Translations under genes and position numbers: made by a program
NCBI RefSeq assembly: GCF_014898815.1
Contig: NW_026515548.1
Span: 199,001 to 263,000, forward strand
Direction: 5' to 3'
Source of the DNA: Panonychus citri
Lineage: Eukaryota; Arthropoda; Arachnida; Trombidiformes; Tetranychidae
DNA length: 64,000 nucleotides
In this document: positions 25,684 to 37,395 of the stretch, piece by piece
Numbering within the stretch: position 1 is the stretch's first letter
Layout of the letters: each line of letters opens with the position of its first letter
The notes under the pieces: generated by a model
Databases searched by the model: none
What the model saw: the letters and a program-made list of their open reading frames with translations, nothing else
What the model was told of the DNA's origin: nothing

Positions 25684-27542
25684 ACAACAACAACAACAGT
25701 TACAACCGCATCAACAACCACCAATTGCACATCCACCAGCATCTCTTGTTCCACCTCCGCCTCATCATCAGATAGCATCTATCAACTCCATTCCACCTTC
25801 TAAAAACAGTATCAAAGACTTCCCAACATTGTGCCTAACTTTCCCGGACCATACACCTCCCCAACTACAGACTCTTCTCGGTAAGCAGTCTGAATACTGT
25901 CAACTTTTTTCATCTCTCGTTGATCATTCGTCTTTTTTTGGTGATCTCTTCTCAACCATAACAACCTTTTGCCAAATCCATATTATTCAGTATCACCCAA
26001 ATTCGCAATTTAGATTTTCTGAACTGACAAACTCTCATTACTCTTATATTTATTTTCTACCTCTCTTTCTTTTACCTTCTTGATTGGTACTTGTACCTCT
26101 TAAGGACATGCCTGAGTCGTTTTCAACTACCTTTTTCATTACAACAATCAAGCAACGACAGTAGTAACTAACTTAGCACATCGCTTACAGTTTTCAGTAT
26201 TTAACAGCCTAACAACAACACAACTTGATCAACCTAAATTTTTCCGTTCTTGTTTAGACCGTTCTTGATTATAGAGAGAGGGGAAAGGTAGAACCACGAA
26301 CATAAATTAAGGATAAATAATGCGAAATGGGAGCAAAGCATATTTATCTCTTATCTCTTGTTATCTTCTCAGTTCAACTCAAGGGCCGAGAGTACAACAG
26401 TTATTAATTACTTAAACTTAATTCACTTATCCATTGAAATTAATTTCGTAATGTTACCGTTTATCTTCATTCTTTAGCGTTAATTTATCTCTCTCTCTCT
26501 CTCTCTCTCTCTCTTATGCATATTACTTATTTATTTCCTTCTTTTTTTCCTCATCTTTCTCTCTCCTTATCCTAATCATTTATAGAACAATGTGACAATG
26601 ATTATGAAAGAACAATTGACAAGATATTGACGAGAAAATGGTATAGCGATTCTTTGAGCAATGATTATCAATCATTGACAAACGATCCAAATTACTCAAA
26701 TAATCATAACAACAATAGTAACAACAACAACATCATCAACAACAACACCAACCACAACAACAATAATACAAATAGTAATAATAACACTAATAATAATACT
26801 AGCAACCATAATCATAATCATAATCATAATACGAATCATAATAATAACATTAATAGTAATAATAATCACAACAATCTGGAATATCCGACTAATGAAGATG
26901 ATACTCGCCTTTCGTTTGCCAATTGCCATTATAATCAACAACAAGCACCAAGTCAAAGAATGATGACCGCACCTAATTTCAATAATCAAGACTATACGGG
27001 TGATGAACTGGTCAATAGGGTAAATTGAATATCATTTTTTTGTCGATCATGAAAAGAAAAGATAAAATTTCATGGATAATATAACATATTATTCAGAATT
27101 GTATTTCACCTTATAATTTTTGCTTCTCCACTTCTAGTCCATTCAACCTCAAAATTCCGATGCAATGGCCTCCGATTGGTCTTATGGTGATACAACAAGA
27201 TATCCAACAGCAAACTCTAACTATCCAAATAACAATACCTGGAATCAAGGTGATTATCCAACTTGGTCCAATGCAAGTTCAAACTTTTGGCCTACTAATG
27301 GTCACAACACATACTCATATGTTGATCAAAATGGTGAGTATCAAAGTTACTCGATTTATTTTTTTTTGTTTATTTATTTTGCTATTATTACCGTCACATT
27401 ATTTCTAGATGCAAATGCTATGAGCTATTATTATGGTAGACGTGAAATGGACTATCCAGAATCCTCTGGTCATTTAGATCGTACGGTCAAACCTGAAGTT
27501 GGTCCAAACATATCATCAAACTATGATTTTGACTCATATTGA
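24827..27542 (+). CDS. DMRT transcription factor (DM domain plus DMA-like domain)
   Basis: Six exons in consistent phase: 24827-24960, 25300-25376, 25500-25880, 26586-27019, 27138-27333 and 27409-27542. They give 1356 bases and 451 residues. Residues about 12-56 form a DM domain: CSRCRFHG, then CPFKDCSCSDC and a basic helix (KKRSIIYRAQ). DM proteins bind DNA through two interlocked zinc sites and control sexual and neural development. Around residues 180-215 the pattern LxxxFPxxxxxxLxxLLxxCxxDxxxxIxxIL fits a DMA (CUE-like) domain, which points to the DMRTA/dmrt93B-99B branch rather than doublesex. A poly-Gln tract (exon 3) and a roughly 60-residue Asn-rich tract (exon 4) follow. The His-to-Cys spacing in the zinc module is abnormal (see findings). 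The last intron, only 75 bases, could be retained in frame and would add a hydrophobic insert; splicing is more likely. Confidence 0.85.
25640..25699 (+). repeat. CAA/CAG repeat encoding poly-Gln
   Basis: A run of CAA and CAG codons lies inside exon 3 of the DMRT gene and encodes roughly 20 consecutive Gln residues. The mixture of CAA and CAG suggests it is moderately stable. Confidence 0.9.
26697..26880 (+). repeat. AAT/AAC-rich tract encoding Asn-rich region
   Basis: Exon 4 of the DMRT gene contains a roughly 180-base tract of AAT and AAC codons broken by CAT, AGT and ACT. It encodes an Asn-rich, His-speckled low-complexity region. Antisense open frames here are artefacts of the repeat. 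Confidence 0.9.
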
Positions 27543-30500
27543 TAACAATGCAACTAAAAGCCTCTCACCTTTCACCTCTTCCCTATCCGAGTTATTCTGT
27601 TTAAATTAATGATTTTACTTGAAAAGACAACAACAAGAAAATAAGAAAAAGGCAAATGATGGATAGAGTAAAGACTAAAACAGAACAGAAAATAAAATCA
27701 AGCGATATCATGATCACGATGATGACGTTATAAATGAATGATGATAAGGATGATGGCCATCATCAATATAATTACTTCAACTGCAAACTTTTAACTTTAA
27801 TTACAAGCAGCGAAGCGAAAGAAATTATTTGAAAGCTCAAGCTCACAGGAGTACAAAATAGGACAACGTGAAGTTTACGGAACCCAAATTAAATCAACTA
27901 TCATCAAGTGTATGATTGTTCTCTCTCTCTCTTCCCTCTCCATCTTCATCTTCCTCTCTTCCTATATATTTATAAACATAAATATATAAACATTGTTTGG
28001 ACGATCTTAAAGAAAAAAGTTCCAGAGTTATGCAAAATCAATTTTCTGTTTCAGTTGAACTTCTAGTCAATAACCAGCAACAATTAACTCTGTCTCTTCT
28101 GGTTAAATTATGCATTTCGTCACTTCAGATATTCACCAACATCCAAACCTCATCAACAATTATCATGCAAAGAAAACTAAATTATCCAACAATCAAGCGA
28201 CAGGAACAATTTCAAGGAACAGGGTCCGTTCGTTCATCGTTGTTGATCAGTTTTTTAATCCTCTGTGTCTATTGCTCCAAAATCAATTTAATTTTTTACA
28301 TAATTATTCGTAATTTTAATCATGTTCAATTTTCATGTTCTGTTTTCTTTCACCTCCTCTTTAATTCTCTTATTCTTTTTTCCACCAATATTTCACCTTA
28401 ATTTCATTTCTATTTTTCTCTTTCTCTCTAATTCAATAACTCACTCACTTATCTCTTCGATCCCTCCCCTCATCTTCTTTCTGTTTCGTCTTCTTTTCAT
28501 TTAACTACTTAACTATAATCAATTCTATTTCTTACACTTAACTAATGATCTTGTAATCATCAAGTCGATGGCCAGAATTTAATGCAAACAACAAAGCAAA
28601 AACAAAGCAATAGGACTGATGGTCAACACTTGGTATCCATTTTGAACAATACCAACATATTCAAGCCAAATCAAGCAAATTAATGATTTCCATTCCTTTG
28701 GACTGATAAACTTTTATAAATTATATTATATATTGTACACGAGAGAATCAAGAAAACAAACTCACAAATCCACAGACTAAAAAACTCAAACATTAACACA
28801 CAAAACTGACATTTGATAAAACAAACAGAATCTCAAATGATAAATTAAATTGCATTGTTTCAATTGGTTTCATATGTGTTGCTCATTATTTTGTTTAATA
28901 TTCTATATTACAATTTAATTATCCACAACAATATTATAACTGTGACAATGAAATATTAAAATACATTAAGACAAAGCTCAAATTCAAGTTGATTGTCAAT
29001 CCTAAATGATGGAAGCAAAATAATCAAGTTGATGAAGAACAAAAAAGTTTTTGGAAAAATTTTTATTTCGATTTGATTTTTTCCCTGCAAATTAGAATTG
29101 AAATTTAATCGTAATCAGGGCAATAGATTATCTAATCTCTTTTTTTCTATTCCTCTTCAATGGTTGGGGAGAGGGAGAGCCTAAGGGATCATTAAAATTA
29201 TCCGCATCCGTTTTCTTCCTCTACCATCATGTTGATCCTCTTTTTCATTCCCAGAGTAGAGGAAGAAAAAACTCTGAGGATAAATGATTAAGCCAAAGTA
29301 ATTAGAGGTGATTAGTTCAAGTAGAAAAGAGGGTTGCTCATGATGATATTTACTGATTCAAATGGACGTTACTGATGATGCTCTTCATCCTCATCCTCTC
29401 TCTCTCCCTATTTAATTTGATAGTCTCTCTCTCATTCTGATAATATTCCTTTAATATCGATTTCTTGATTGATCGCTGTTTAACCAATAAACTCAAACTT
29501 CTCATTCCCAGTTAAACTTGCCCAGAGTTTCACCTCTAATTTTACCTCCCTCCCTTTACCTCTTCTCCCAACATCATTATTTACCCTTTCTCTCTCTCTC
29601 TCTTCTTTCTCTTCCCTCTCTCCCACTCTGATGAATACAACATGGGACTTTTGAATGTACTTTCCATGTGTATTACCGGCATCCAAGTGATTCCCTCCTC
29701 TTGCTCTCTCTCTTCTTTCGTCTTCCCTGTCGTAATCATCTTCATCATTATAATCATTCGTCTTCTTCCACCTCCTTCTCAGTTCAACCCACTGTTAGCT
29801 AACCCAACAAATCGATAGATGTTGATTGAATAGAGAGAAAGACTCGAGAGAAACTCATGTTGTGTGTTTCCGATCGATAATCTTTTTTGGAGTAAATTTT
29901 TTTCTTTTTTTGCGCAAAAACTCTAAACCCTAAGCCCTCGATTGTATCGAGTAAAGCACAAGTAGAATCTAAATAATAATCATAATTTATTATTAGAGTA
30001 TGTTAATCATCATGATCGTAATAATATAAAACTGTAGAGTCTCCTGAGTCTTTGTAACCCAACAAACTTAAATCTCAAGGGAAAATTAAAGGTAAAAATA
30101 GTAAAGTAGAAAGAGAAGAGAAATCTTCTTACCTTAATCATTCACTTCTCTTTCATCATCATAATCTTCCTCTCTTCATCATCCACCTTCAATCCACCTC
30201 CACTCGACCACCTCCTCCTCCTCCTCCTCGTCCTCTTTTTCCCTCCACATCCTATTGATTATTTCCACCCCTTCTCATCCTCATCCTCATCCTCATCTTC
30301 CTCTCGGTTAATTTAGTTTCAACTTGTAGCCTTTTTTGTTATTATTATTTCCCTTAACTCTAAATCATATTTAGCTTCGGTTTACCTGAAATTTATTTGA
30401 TTTAAAATGATTAACCAACCATCATCTTCATCTTCATCTTCCTCTTTCTCGTTCTTATTTAATCTTTTTCTTCCTCATCCTCTTACTCTTTGCTCTTTAA

Positions 30501-31602
30501 ATCATTTAACTTTTTCCTCTTAACCTCCATTTTCCTCATCATCCTCGTCATCCTCGTCATCATCCTCATCACAATTCAATTTACTTAATTCCAATTCTGA
30601 ACTTTTTTACATCCCAATCACTCGTTATCAGCTTAACAAGGTTACAAAGAGTCAACTCATTTTAATTCAAATTAATTGCTAATCATCTAATCTGTTTGTT
30701 TAGTTTAGTTTTGTTTTATTTTCAATTTCAATTTCTTAATCTTAATTTCAATGAAATTAAATGAATCAACTTGAATGATGAAAGGAAAAAGTTTTCCACT
30801 CTCGAGTTATTTCATTCTTCACTTTCAATGGATTGAAATTTCCAAAGCAAATTTAATCTATTGATTAGATAAATTGATCTTTGAAATTTGATCAAGAAAA
30901 ATCATCAATTATCGATAATTTGATTTGCCTTTTAATTATCGCACAAACGCAATCAACTCAAATGTTAACTTGAAGTATGAGGCTGAAATTTTGCCTCTTC
31001 TATTGATCGCAATTAATTAATTTTTCATGTTTTCTTAAATGAACGTTTATATTGATCAAATTGAGTAAATTAATTGGTTTCTATCTTCTAACAATCAACA
31101 ATTAAATTTTCAATTATTCATAGAGATCAACTTATCAACCTTAACAACTTTTTGTTAATCAATGAAAACTAATGTAATTAGTGAGAAACTATTATATTTA
31201 CTGCTTACGTCACATTCTTTATTTATTCAGAGTTAATTGTTCAAATTTTCTATGGTTTGATAATCGATAAATTTCAGAACCAATTTAATAATCAATCTTT
31301 TTTCATTCAAATTTCGCGCGATTCTTTTTATTTCCTCAAACTGTTTATTGTTTTCATCGGTTTCAGATGTTTTTCTTTCACTTTTGTTCACTTGATAATC
31401 AAGACTCTTGATTGCTAATGTCTTAATTGTTTGTTTATTAATTTATGAATTACAAATTAATCATCATTAGTCTTGCTTCATTCACTTAATCTCACAGGTA
31501 TGTGTTTGGTTAAATTCATCATCATTTTAAACTATACAGATTGAAAATTGATTTGTTTAGTGGTTTTCATTGTTTTTTTTCATTTTTGTTCATCAACAGA
31601 TT
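27543..31602. other. DMRT 3' UTR and gene-poor interval
   Basis: An AATAAA at 27691-27696 could serve the DMRT transcript. The rest is AT-rich, with C/T-rich patches at 28330-28500, 29400-29620 and 30170-30300 (CCTCCT and CATCCT units). No exon with protein-like composition was found. At the right-hand end a CAG|GTATGT near 31495-31503 and the acceptor at 31600 look like a 5' UTR intron of the TMEM170 gene. Confidence 0.45.
27691..27696 (+). terminator. Candidate DMRT poly(A) signal
   Basis: AATAAA about 150 bases after the DMRT stop codon; longer 3' UTRs are possible. Confidence 0.4.
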
Positions 31603-32004
31603 ATGGGACAGAAAATATTTGAACCTGGTGATTTGCAATCATCGGAAACATTTTGGAATGTTTTGAAACTCTCACCTCGAGATAAATTGGACAAATTTGC
31701 CGAAATGTGGTTCCATGTTTTTCTTTGGGCCTTTTCATCTTATCTTTTTGTTCATTTGGTCGCTTCATTGGTGGCTTTTATTTCGTTAAGGAAACACAAA
31801 ATTGCTCGATTTGCACCTATTCTTTTAATCATTTCAGGTGTTGTTACACCTTTGACTATGAGTTTAATCACAAGCTCAGCGATTGCTGGTGTTTTCAGAG
31901 CTGCGAGTATCGGTATGAGTCCATTGAATGCTTTTCTATTTGGAACAGGACAAACTCTGGTCAATCTCACTTTTAGTTTCACACGAATCCTCGCTACTTT
32001 GTAA
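31603..32004 (+). CDS. TMEM170: TMEM170 family ER/nuclear-envelope membrane protein
   Basis: One coding exon of 133 residues, starting at the ATG three bases after a splice acceptor (CAACAG at 31595-31600). The 5' UTR is therefore probably spliced. Strong family landmarks are EMWFHVFLWAFSSYLF near residue 38, a central TPLTMSLITSSAIAGVFRAA segment, and the ending GTGQTLVNLTFSFTRILATL. The length and three hydrophobic segments match vertebrate TMEM170A/B (about 140 residues). TMEM170A is known to shape ER sheets and affect nuclear envelope and nuclear pore formation; that role is transferred by homology. It points the same way as EMC2 and converges on TMEM33. Confidence 0.93.
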   Translation: MGQKIFEPGDLQSSETFWNVLKLSPRDKLDKFAEMWFHVFLWAFSSYLFVHLVASLVAFISLRKHKIARFAPILLIISGVVTPLTMSLITSSAIAGVFRAASIGMSPLNAFLFGTGQTLVNLTFSFTRILATL

Positions 32005-32856
32005 GACAATTAAACTAACCCACCTTATAAATTACATCTGAATCATGTTAATCGTTACCAGAACCATTGTACAAAACCATGTAAATATGTTTCACACTCG
32101 ACATTTCCATAAAAGACAAAGTTCAATTGATTTTATCGATCGATTAATTTATCTAATTTCTCATTCAATCTCACAATTAATATTTTATTTACTCGAAAAT
32201 CAATGCAATAGTTCAATGAGATCTTTTTAATTGCAGCAATTTTATTCATTTCATTGTTAACTTTAAAGATGAATATCAAATTAACTTGGAAAAGGAATAA
32301 ACAATCAATTGAACTCATATTAACTCTTCTTAAAGGTTCTAATTTAAGTTTGATTTGTGAAGCTCCGAAAGATCAATTAAAAAGGTAAAAAGATTCTTTG
32401 TATTTTCATGCGATGTGTTTATATTTCAATTTTGTGTATAAATTTTGACCTTGAGTCGAATACAATTGTCAATTAATATTAAAGAAATAGGACGAACTCA
32501 TATTGGACTCGAGATTGATATCGACCTGTTTTCTATGACAACATCAATAGAGAAAAAGAATGACAATCTCTCGAGAGATTATAGACAAGAGAAAGAGAGA
32601 AAGACTATGTTAATGATTTAGATAGAATTGGAATTGTGATCATTAGAATTAGAATTAGGGATATAAAGGGAAGGAAAAGAATCAACTGTAAAGTGAAACA
32701 AAATTAATTCGTTCAATTATACATAGTACAATGTAATTTCGACGATAGAAAACGTGTATCTGTGGTGTAAGATTGTTTTTTGTTGTTCGATTTTCTGGTA
32801 ACATATCATAACAGAGAAAAGAGTGACCTCAGTAATTACAAGATTGTTGTCATTGA
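32005..32856. other. Convergent 3' regions of TMEM170 and TMEM33
   Basis: AT-rich sequence between two convergent genes; no further coding exon was seen. The small open frames at 32045-32230 and 32133-32318 lack protein-like composition. Confidence 0.5.
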
Positions 32857-33690
32857 TTAATGAGGTGCTGAGACTGTTATCCTTGGTGGGGCAAGACGAC
32901 ATGTTAGATTAATCAACTTGAAAGATACGTTTCGTAGGAAATTTGGGCACTGAGGTCGCATGGCGAATGTTTCAATCGTTACCCTGAGTTGGCGGAAGGT
33001 TTGAGCCGAATATGGATTACGTCTTGAAGCATATCGAAGTACAATGAATCGATAATAGAGAAAAGGAGCCATTAATGATCCCATACCGGTGATTAATGCC
33101 AATATGATGACTGGCATAATAAATATTTCAGAAAGAGCTACAGTTTGTAGCATTACAGGAGTGTAACGAGCGAGAAATAAGGAGAGATTATTTTGAAGAT
33201 TGCGACTCCCCTCGAGTGTTTCGATGATGGTTAAAACAGATCGGGTCAGATGAAGAGAAGCAAACAATGTTAAGGGTAGAAGGACCAAGGTAATCGGATT
33301 ATGAGACAAAAATATCAGGGAAAAGAAGAGATAATGGCATGAATCTTCAGCTAATAGAAGATCCATGAATTCACGATTTAATCGAAATGCGGGTAACCTT
33401 TGGTGTAATCTAATAGCAGAGGTAGCCCCATTGGCGAGTAAAGCCTTTTGATAATAACTGAGGGAACTGTTGTTAGTTAAGAAAGGAACAATATGTAGAA
33501 GGGTGAAGAAAAGGGTCGCTAGTCGAGTGAAAAATGTTAAACAGTAAAGAGGGTTAGTGGTTAGATATTGTATAATCTCATCAAATCCTAATCGGCGACC
33601 TGTAGGTTGTTGTTGTGATGATGATGATGATGATGGTGGTGGTGGAGGATCTCCAGCAGAGCTACTACTTTGATCAGGTTCAGGTGGCAT
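32857..33690 (-). CDS. TMEM33: TMEM33 / Kr-h2 ER membrane protein
   Basis: A single-exon frame of 277 residues. After a Pro/Ser/Gln-rich N-terminus (about 30 residues) the family core is clear: SYYQKALLANGATSAIRLHQ, then LLAEDSCHYLFFSLIFLS, then APFLYYRFIVLRYASRRNPY, ending in a basic tail. Three or four hydrophobic segments are visible. TMEM33 is an ER protein that binds reticulons and modulates the PERK/IRE1 stress response; the Drosophila orthologue is called Kr-h2. The start is the ATG at 33690, preceded by AT-rich sequence. It is divergent from EMC2 across about 1 kb. Confidence 0.95.
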   Translation of the reverse strand: MPPEPDQSSSSAGDPPPPPSSSSSSQQQPTGRRLGFDEIIQYLTTNPLYCLTFFTRLATLFFTLLHIVPFLTNNSSLSYYQKALLANGATSAIRLHQRLPAFRLNREFMDLLLAEDSCHYLFFSLIFLSHNPITLVLLPLTLFASLHLTRSVLTIIETLEGSRNLQNNLSLFLARYTPVMLQTVALSEIFIMPVIILALITGMGSLMAPFLYYRFIVLRYASRRNPYSAQTFRQLRVTIETFAMRPQCPNFLRNVSFKLINLTCRLAPPRITVSAPH

Positions 33691-34674
33691 TTTCTTAGAT
33701 TGTTTTAACCCAAATTAGAAGTAATAAAATAAAAAGATATGTTGAGATTGCAGAATAATGAAATGATATGAAAAACCGATGGTAGTAAACAAAAAAGTAA
33801 ACAGGATTCACACCAATATAAAGCTTACGGAATAAGCCTAAGAGGAAAATACAAAACAGAAAGCCAAGTGAAGTTCAGGTAAGTAAAAAAGAAAGTATAA
33901 TTGAATCGATAGAAAATCAGCAAGGTAGTTCAGAATGATGTTAATGTCTTCCTCGTATAAACTACCACAGTTACCTTGAAGAAGTAAAGAAAAAGATAGA
34001 AAATCAATGTGATGAGAATTAAAAACAAAAAAATCAGTTGAATAAAAAGAGTTGAAGTATCAACGAAAAAGACTCGAGCTTCAACAGCAGCAACAATTTT
34101 GAACGATCAATAGTTACCTTTATCTCTTGACCAGCGAGTAACGTAACCCAATAATCACAATTAAACAAATTCAAGGAACACAATCAACTAATGGAGATAA
34201 TAATTAACTGAGTCATTAATTGACTGTCATTATGAACCCAAATAAGAAAGCTGCTCCAATGAACCGACAGATGGCGAAAGCGAAAGAACAAATGATTTTA
34301 TGGACCAAAAGATGGCGTTGGGAATTTCAAATTCTGAAATTCAGAATTTGAATGTTTATTGTTCATCAATCGTTCAGTTGATTGTATCTTAATTTATCTT
34401 TGATCTTTTGATTTTTGGCACTGAAACTTCACTGGTTTAAGGTAATTGTGAGAAATTTTGAATCTCTGATGAAAATCGTCCTGTTGCTCATTATCCTGAG
34501 CTTGTGATTTGTTTAATTTGTTTGTTTACTTTAGTGTGACTGACATGTTACCTTTAGGATTATTTTCAATCTTATATTTTAATCGGTTCATTTATTTAAT
34601 TTAAATTCTATTGTTGTCTTTTATAGATTTTAAATACAACTTCTAGTTTGGATTTTCAATCTCATCGTGCAATC
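33691..34674. promoter_or_regulatory. Divergent promoter region of TMEM33 and EMC2
   Basis: The only sequence between two divergently transcribed ER genes, so it should contain both promoters. It has two ATGGCG elements, at about 34273 and 34314, in the plus orientation. ATGGCG is the core of YY1/Pho-type sites. A 23-base near-perfect palindrome lies at 34328-34350. EMC2 appears to have a spliced or short leader just before 34675. Confidence 0.5.
34328..34350. repeat. Near-perfect palindrome in TMEM33-EMC2 promoter
   Basis: Two 11-base arms (CAAATTCTGAA and its exact reverse complement) flank a single A. The spacing of TTC and GAA units is one base, so it is not a canonical heat shock element. 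Confidence 0.9.
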
Positions 34675-35670
34675 ATGTCAATCAAACCAGCTAATCTTTG
34701 GTGTAAAGATATAACTACTCGAGGTAATGAAGTTAATCAAATTCTATTTCCATTTCTATCTGCCTCATACTGAATTTCAATACAGATTGTTTTTTTTTTC
34801 TAATATTATTTTATATACAATTTGCATTTATTTTTATTTAAAGAGGCTCGAGAAATATTACAAAAATGGAGAGAAGAGAATGCCCGGTGTCCAGAAAAAG
34901 TGAGAGATCTTTGGGTAAATTGTCTTTCTAAATGCAAAAGCCTTGGAGATGAAAGATGGCTGATTGTTGAACAAGTAGCCATGGCTGGAATGGATTTACA
35001 TGATAATTCTTTGACAAAAGAATGTTTAACCATTTTGGAAGATAAGTTTCCAAAAAGCTCACGAGTTCGTCGTCTCAAGATAATGGCCAACATGGAATTG
35101 AGAGAAAGATACGAAGAAGCATTGAAAACATACGAAGCCATGATAAGGAAAGATGAAGCCAATTCTGTTCTATACAAAAGGAAAATAGCCATCTTAATAG
35201 CTCAGAAAAGAACCCCAGAGATAATCAAGGAACTTTCTGAGTATCTTAAGAAATTCATGAACGATACCGAAGCTTGGTTAGAATTATGTGATATCTACAT
35301 CCAAGAACAGGCCTACACTAAAGCAGCCTTTTGCATGGAAGAGCTTATTCTGACCAATCCACACAACCATTTATACCATCAACGGTACGCTGAGATTCAA
35401 TATACTATTGGAACCACTGAGAGCCTCGAGTTAGCCCGTTCTTATTATGCTCAAGCAGTGAAACTTAATCCAACCAATTTAAGAGCCTTGTACGGTCTTC
35501 AGTTAACTGCTTTTACACTTTCTAATCAACCGAGAATAAGTTCACAAAGGAAAAAAGAAAATGTCAAAATATCCTCATGGGCATCATCTCAAATTACTAA
35601 ATTATATCAAGCATCTAGCAAAGACTCTCTGTCCATAGTTGAATCAATGATGACCAATCTACAGTTGTAA
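34675..35670 (+). CDS. EMC2: ER membrane protein complex subunit 2
   Basis: Two exons, 34675-34723 and 34844-35670, joined in phase 1; total 876 bases, 291 residues, close to vertebrate EMC2 (297). The body is a TPR superhelix. Recognisable family blocks are ILQKWREENARC near residue 20, YLKKFMNDTEAWLEL near 140, and YTKAAFCMEELILTNPHNHL followed by YHQRYAEIQYT. EMC2 is a cytosolic scaffold of the EMC, which inserts tail-anchored and multi-pass proteins into the ER membrane. The first exon is only 16 codons plus one base. It converges on the RRP7 gene. Confidence 0.95.
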
Positions 35671-36141
35671 TTCAATGTTCATTTTAAGATTGACATCTGA
35701 ACATTAGAACCAATTTCTTTCCAAGGAACCAAATGACTTTCACCAAACAGTATAAAGGGAAGCAAATCAACTAAAAATAATTAAATTGAACCTTTTTTAT
35801 TAGATCCAATTTGTATCTTGTACCCAATTCAGACACTTCTTTTATACTTTACAGTCAAAAAGAGGAAATGACTTTTTCTTATTTGTCATCAGAATCTTTA
35901 TCGTTCATTTGTAGATGAAATTTTAAGAGATTCAAGAAATTACATGTAAGTTCCATCAAAGATCTTACAAACAAAATCTCTCGAGTGAATCTGCTTAAAT
36001 TAAAGACTGAAGTTAAATCGGATTGTTTCAAATTAAATTGTAGCTCATTATCAACTATTCACTTAATCAAACTTTGATCAAATTCCAAATATAATTTACT
36101 GAACTTACATTTATATAAATAAAATAATAGAAGAAACGAAA

Positions 36142-36885
36142 TTACAAAACATCACTTTTCACCTTTTCAGTTCGAGGAAAAATTTCACTTTTAGCTCTTT
36201 TCTTTTGCATTTTCTCAGTGATTTTCTTGTCTAAATAATCAGCATTCGGTAGGAATGGTTTCTTTCCATGGCGAGAAACTTTAATCCATCCATCTTCATC
36301 TGCAACTCCTTCCATAGCTTTGGCATTTTCTTTTTCCAATCGCACCCTTTTATCGTATCGAGCGATATAATTAGTAATATCTTTCTTAGTAGCTTCCAAA
36401 TCCAGTATTGATTCATTGTAACAATGTTCCCATCTCCGTAGTCCTGTTAGTGGTTTTCCTTGACCTAAAGAAATAGAATAAAATTAACCTTTATGATTAA
36501 TATGAAAGGATTTCTAATAGATCAACTCACCATATAGATACAAAATTTTCTTTGATTCAATGAGCTGGTTCATTGATTGAATACCTTTCTGATCTTTGAA
36601 TACAACAACAGCGGCTCGATAACCATAGATTGGGGATATTTCACCTCCATCAAAAGTAGCTTCATTCATTCCGATTGTCTCAATGGAAGAATGAAATCTG
36701 ATGGACTTTATAGAGCCAAAGGTCACCGATAGACTTTTCTTAACGGAAACAGCGTCACAAAAACCTGGCAAATTAATTAGAATGACACTTTTCTCTTTGT
36801 CAGAAGCGAGAGGCTTCACAAAGACATGACGAACAACTTCACTCGCTTTATTGACGACAACATTAAGCACTTTGATCTCTTGCAT
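36142..36885 (-). CDS. RRP7: Ribosomal RNA-processing protein 7 (RRP7A-like)
   Basis: Two exons, 36885-36531 and 36464-36142, phase 1; 678 bases, 225 residues. The start is the ATG at 36885; an upstream in-frame TTG is not used. The N-terminal half is an RRM-like fold typical of Rrp7 (VFVKPL, then ILINLPGFCD). The C-terminal part holds the Rrp7 signature DEDGWIKVSRHGKK. Rrp7 acts in 18S rRNA processing and small-subunit assembly in the nucleolus. The protein stops soon after this signature, whereas the usual family tail (a FY..Q.RE.K helix and a basic end) is not seen; human RRP7A is about 280 residues. A cryptic donor, AAG followed by GTGAAA, lies near the end, but no matching exon was found. 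Confidence 0.88.
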
Positions 36886-37395
36886 GGTTAACAAATTGAC
36901 ACCGAAAGAGAAACAAATTTAAATGAACCTCTTGGTAAACAAGAAAATCACATGAGACAAGAACACATGTTAGGGATCACATACTAATTTCCAAAGAGAG
37001 TCTCTTTAAATGGAACCTTTTTGGAGGTCATTTCAATAACATCGACATTAAATTCACGATTAAAAGACTTCTGGTTCGAAGGAAAATTTAAAACAAAGAT
37101 TTTACTCAATTTTAATAGATTCTAATCGGCGAGAAGGGGAATAGAGGAAGAAGAAAGTGAATTTAAGGAAAGAATTGGTTTTATTCAGATAACAGATTTA
37201 TGAACAGCTTTTCCAAGGAGAGACCCTAATATCATCTATCTCAATAGGAGTATAATCAGTGATGGTTGTGTGATTTTATGTTGGATGTTAGCATCTTTTC
37301 TTCAATGATTAATTTGATTTAATTTATTTAAAATTATCCCCAAAACATTTCGTTTTGTTCATCTCTCTAAGTGGTGGGTTTTATTTTCAGTTTGT
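36886..37395. other. Short intergenic region between RRP7 and ATP synthase beta
   Basis: It holds the RRP7 promoter and the 3' UTR of the ATP synthase gene. Minus-strand AATAAA signals are complementary to TTTATT near 37380 and 37320. No coding signal. Confidence 0.5.

Noticed and set aside
25485..25803. Frames rich in Val/Ala, Thr or Asn/Ser on both strands
   Set aside because: Other-frame readings of the CAA/CAG repeat of DMRT exon 3.
26696..26989. Ile/Val-rich 97-residue minus-strand frame
   Set aside because: Antisense of the Asn-rich DMRT tract.
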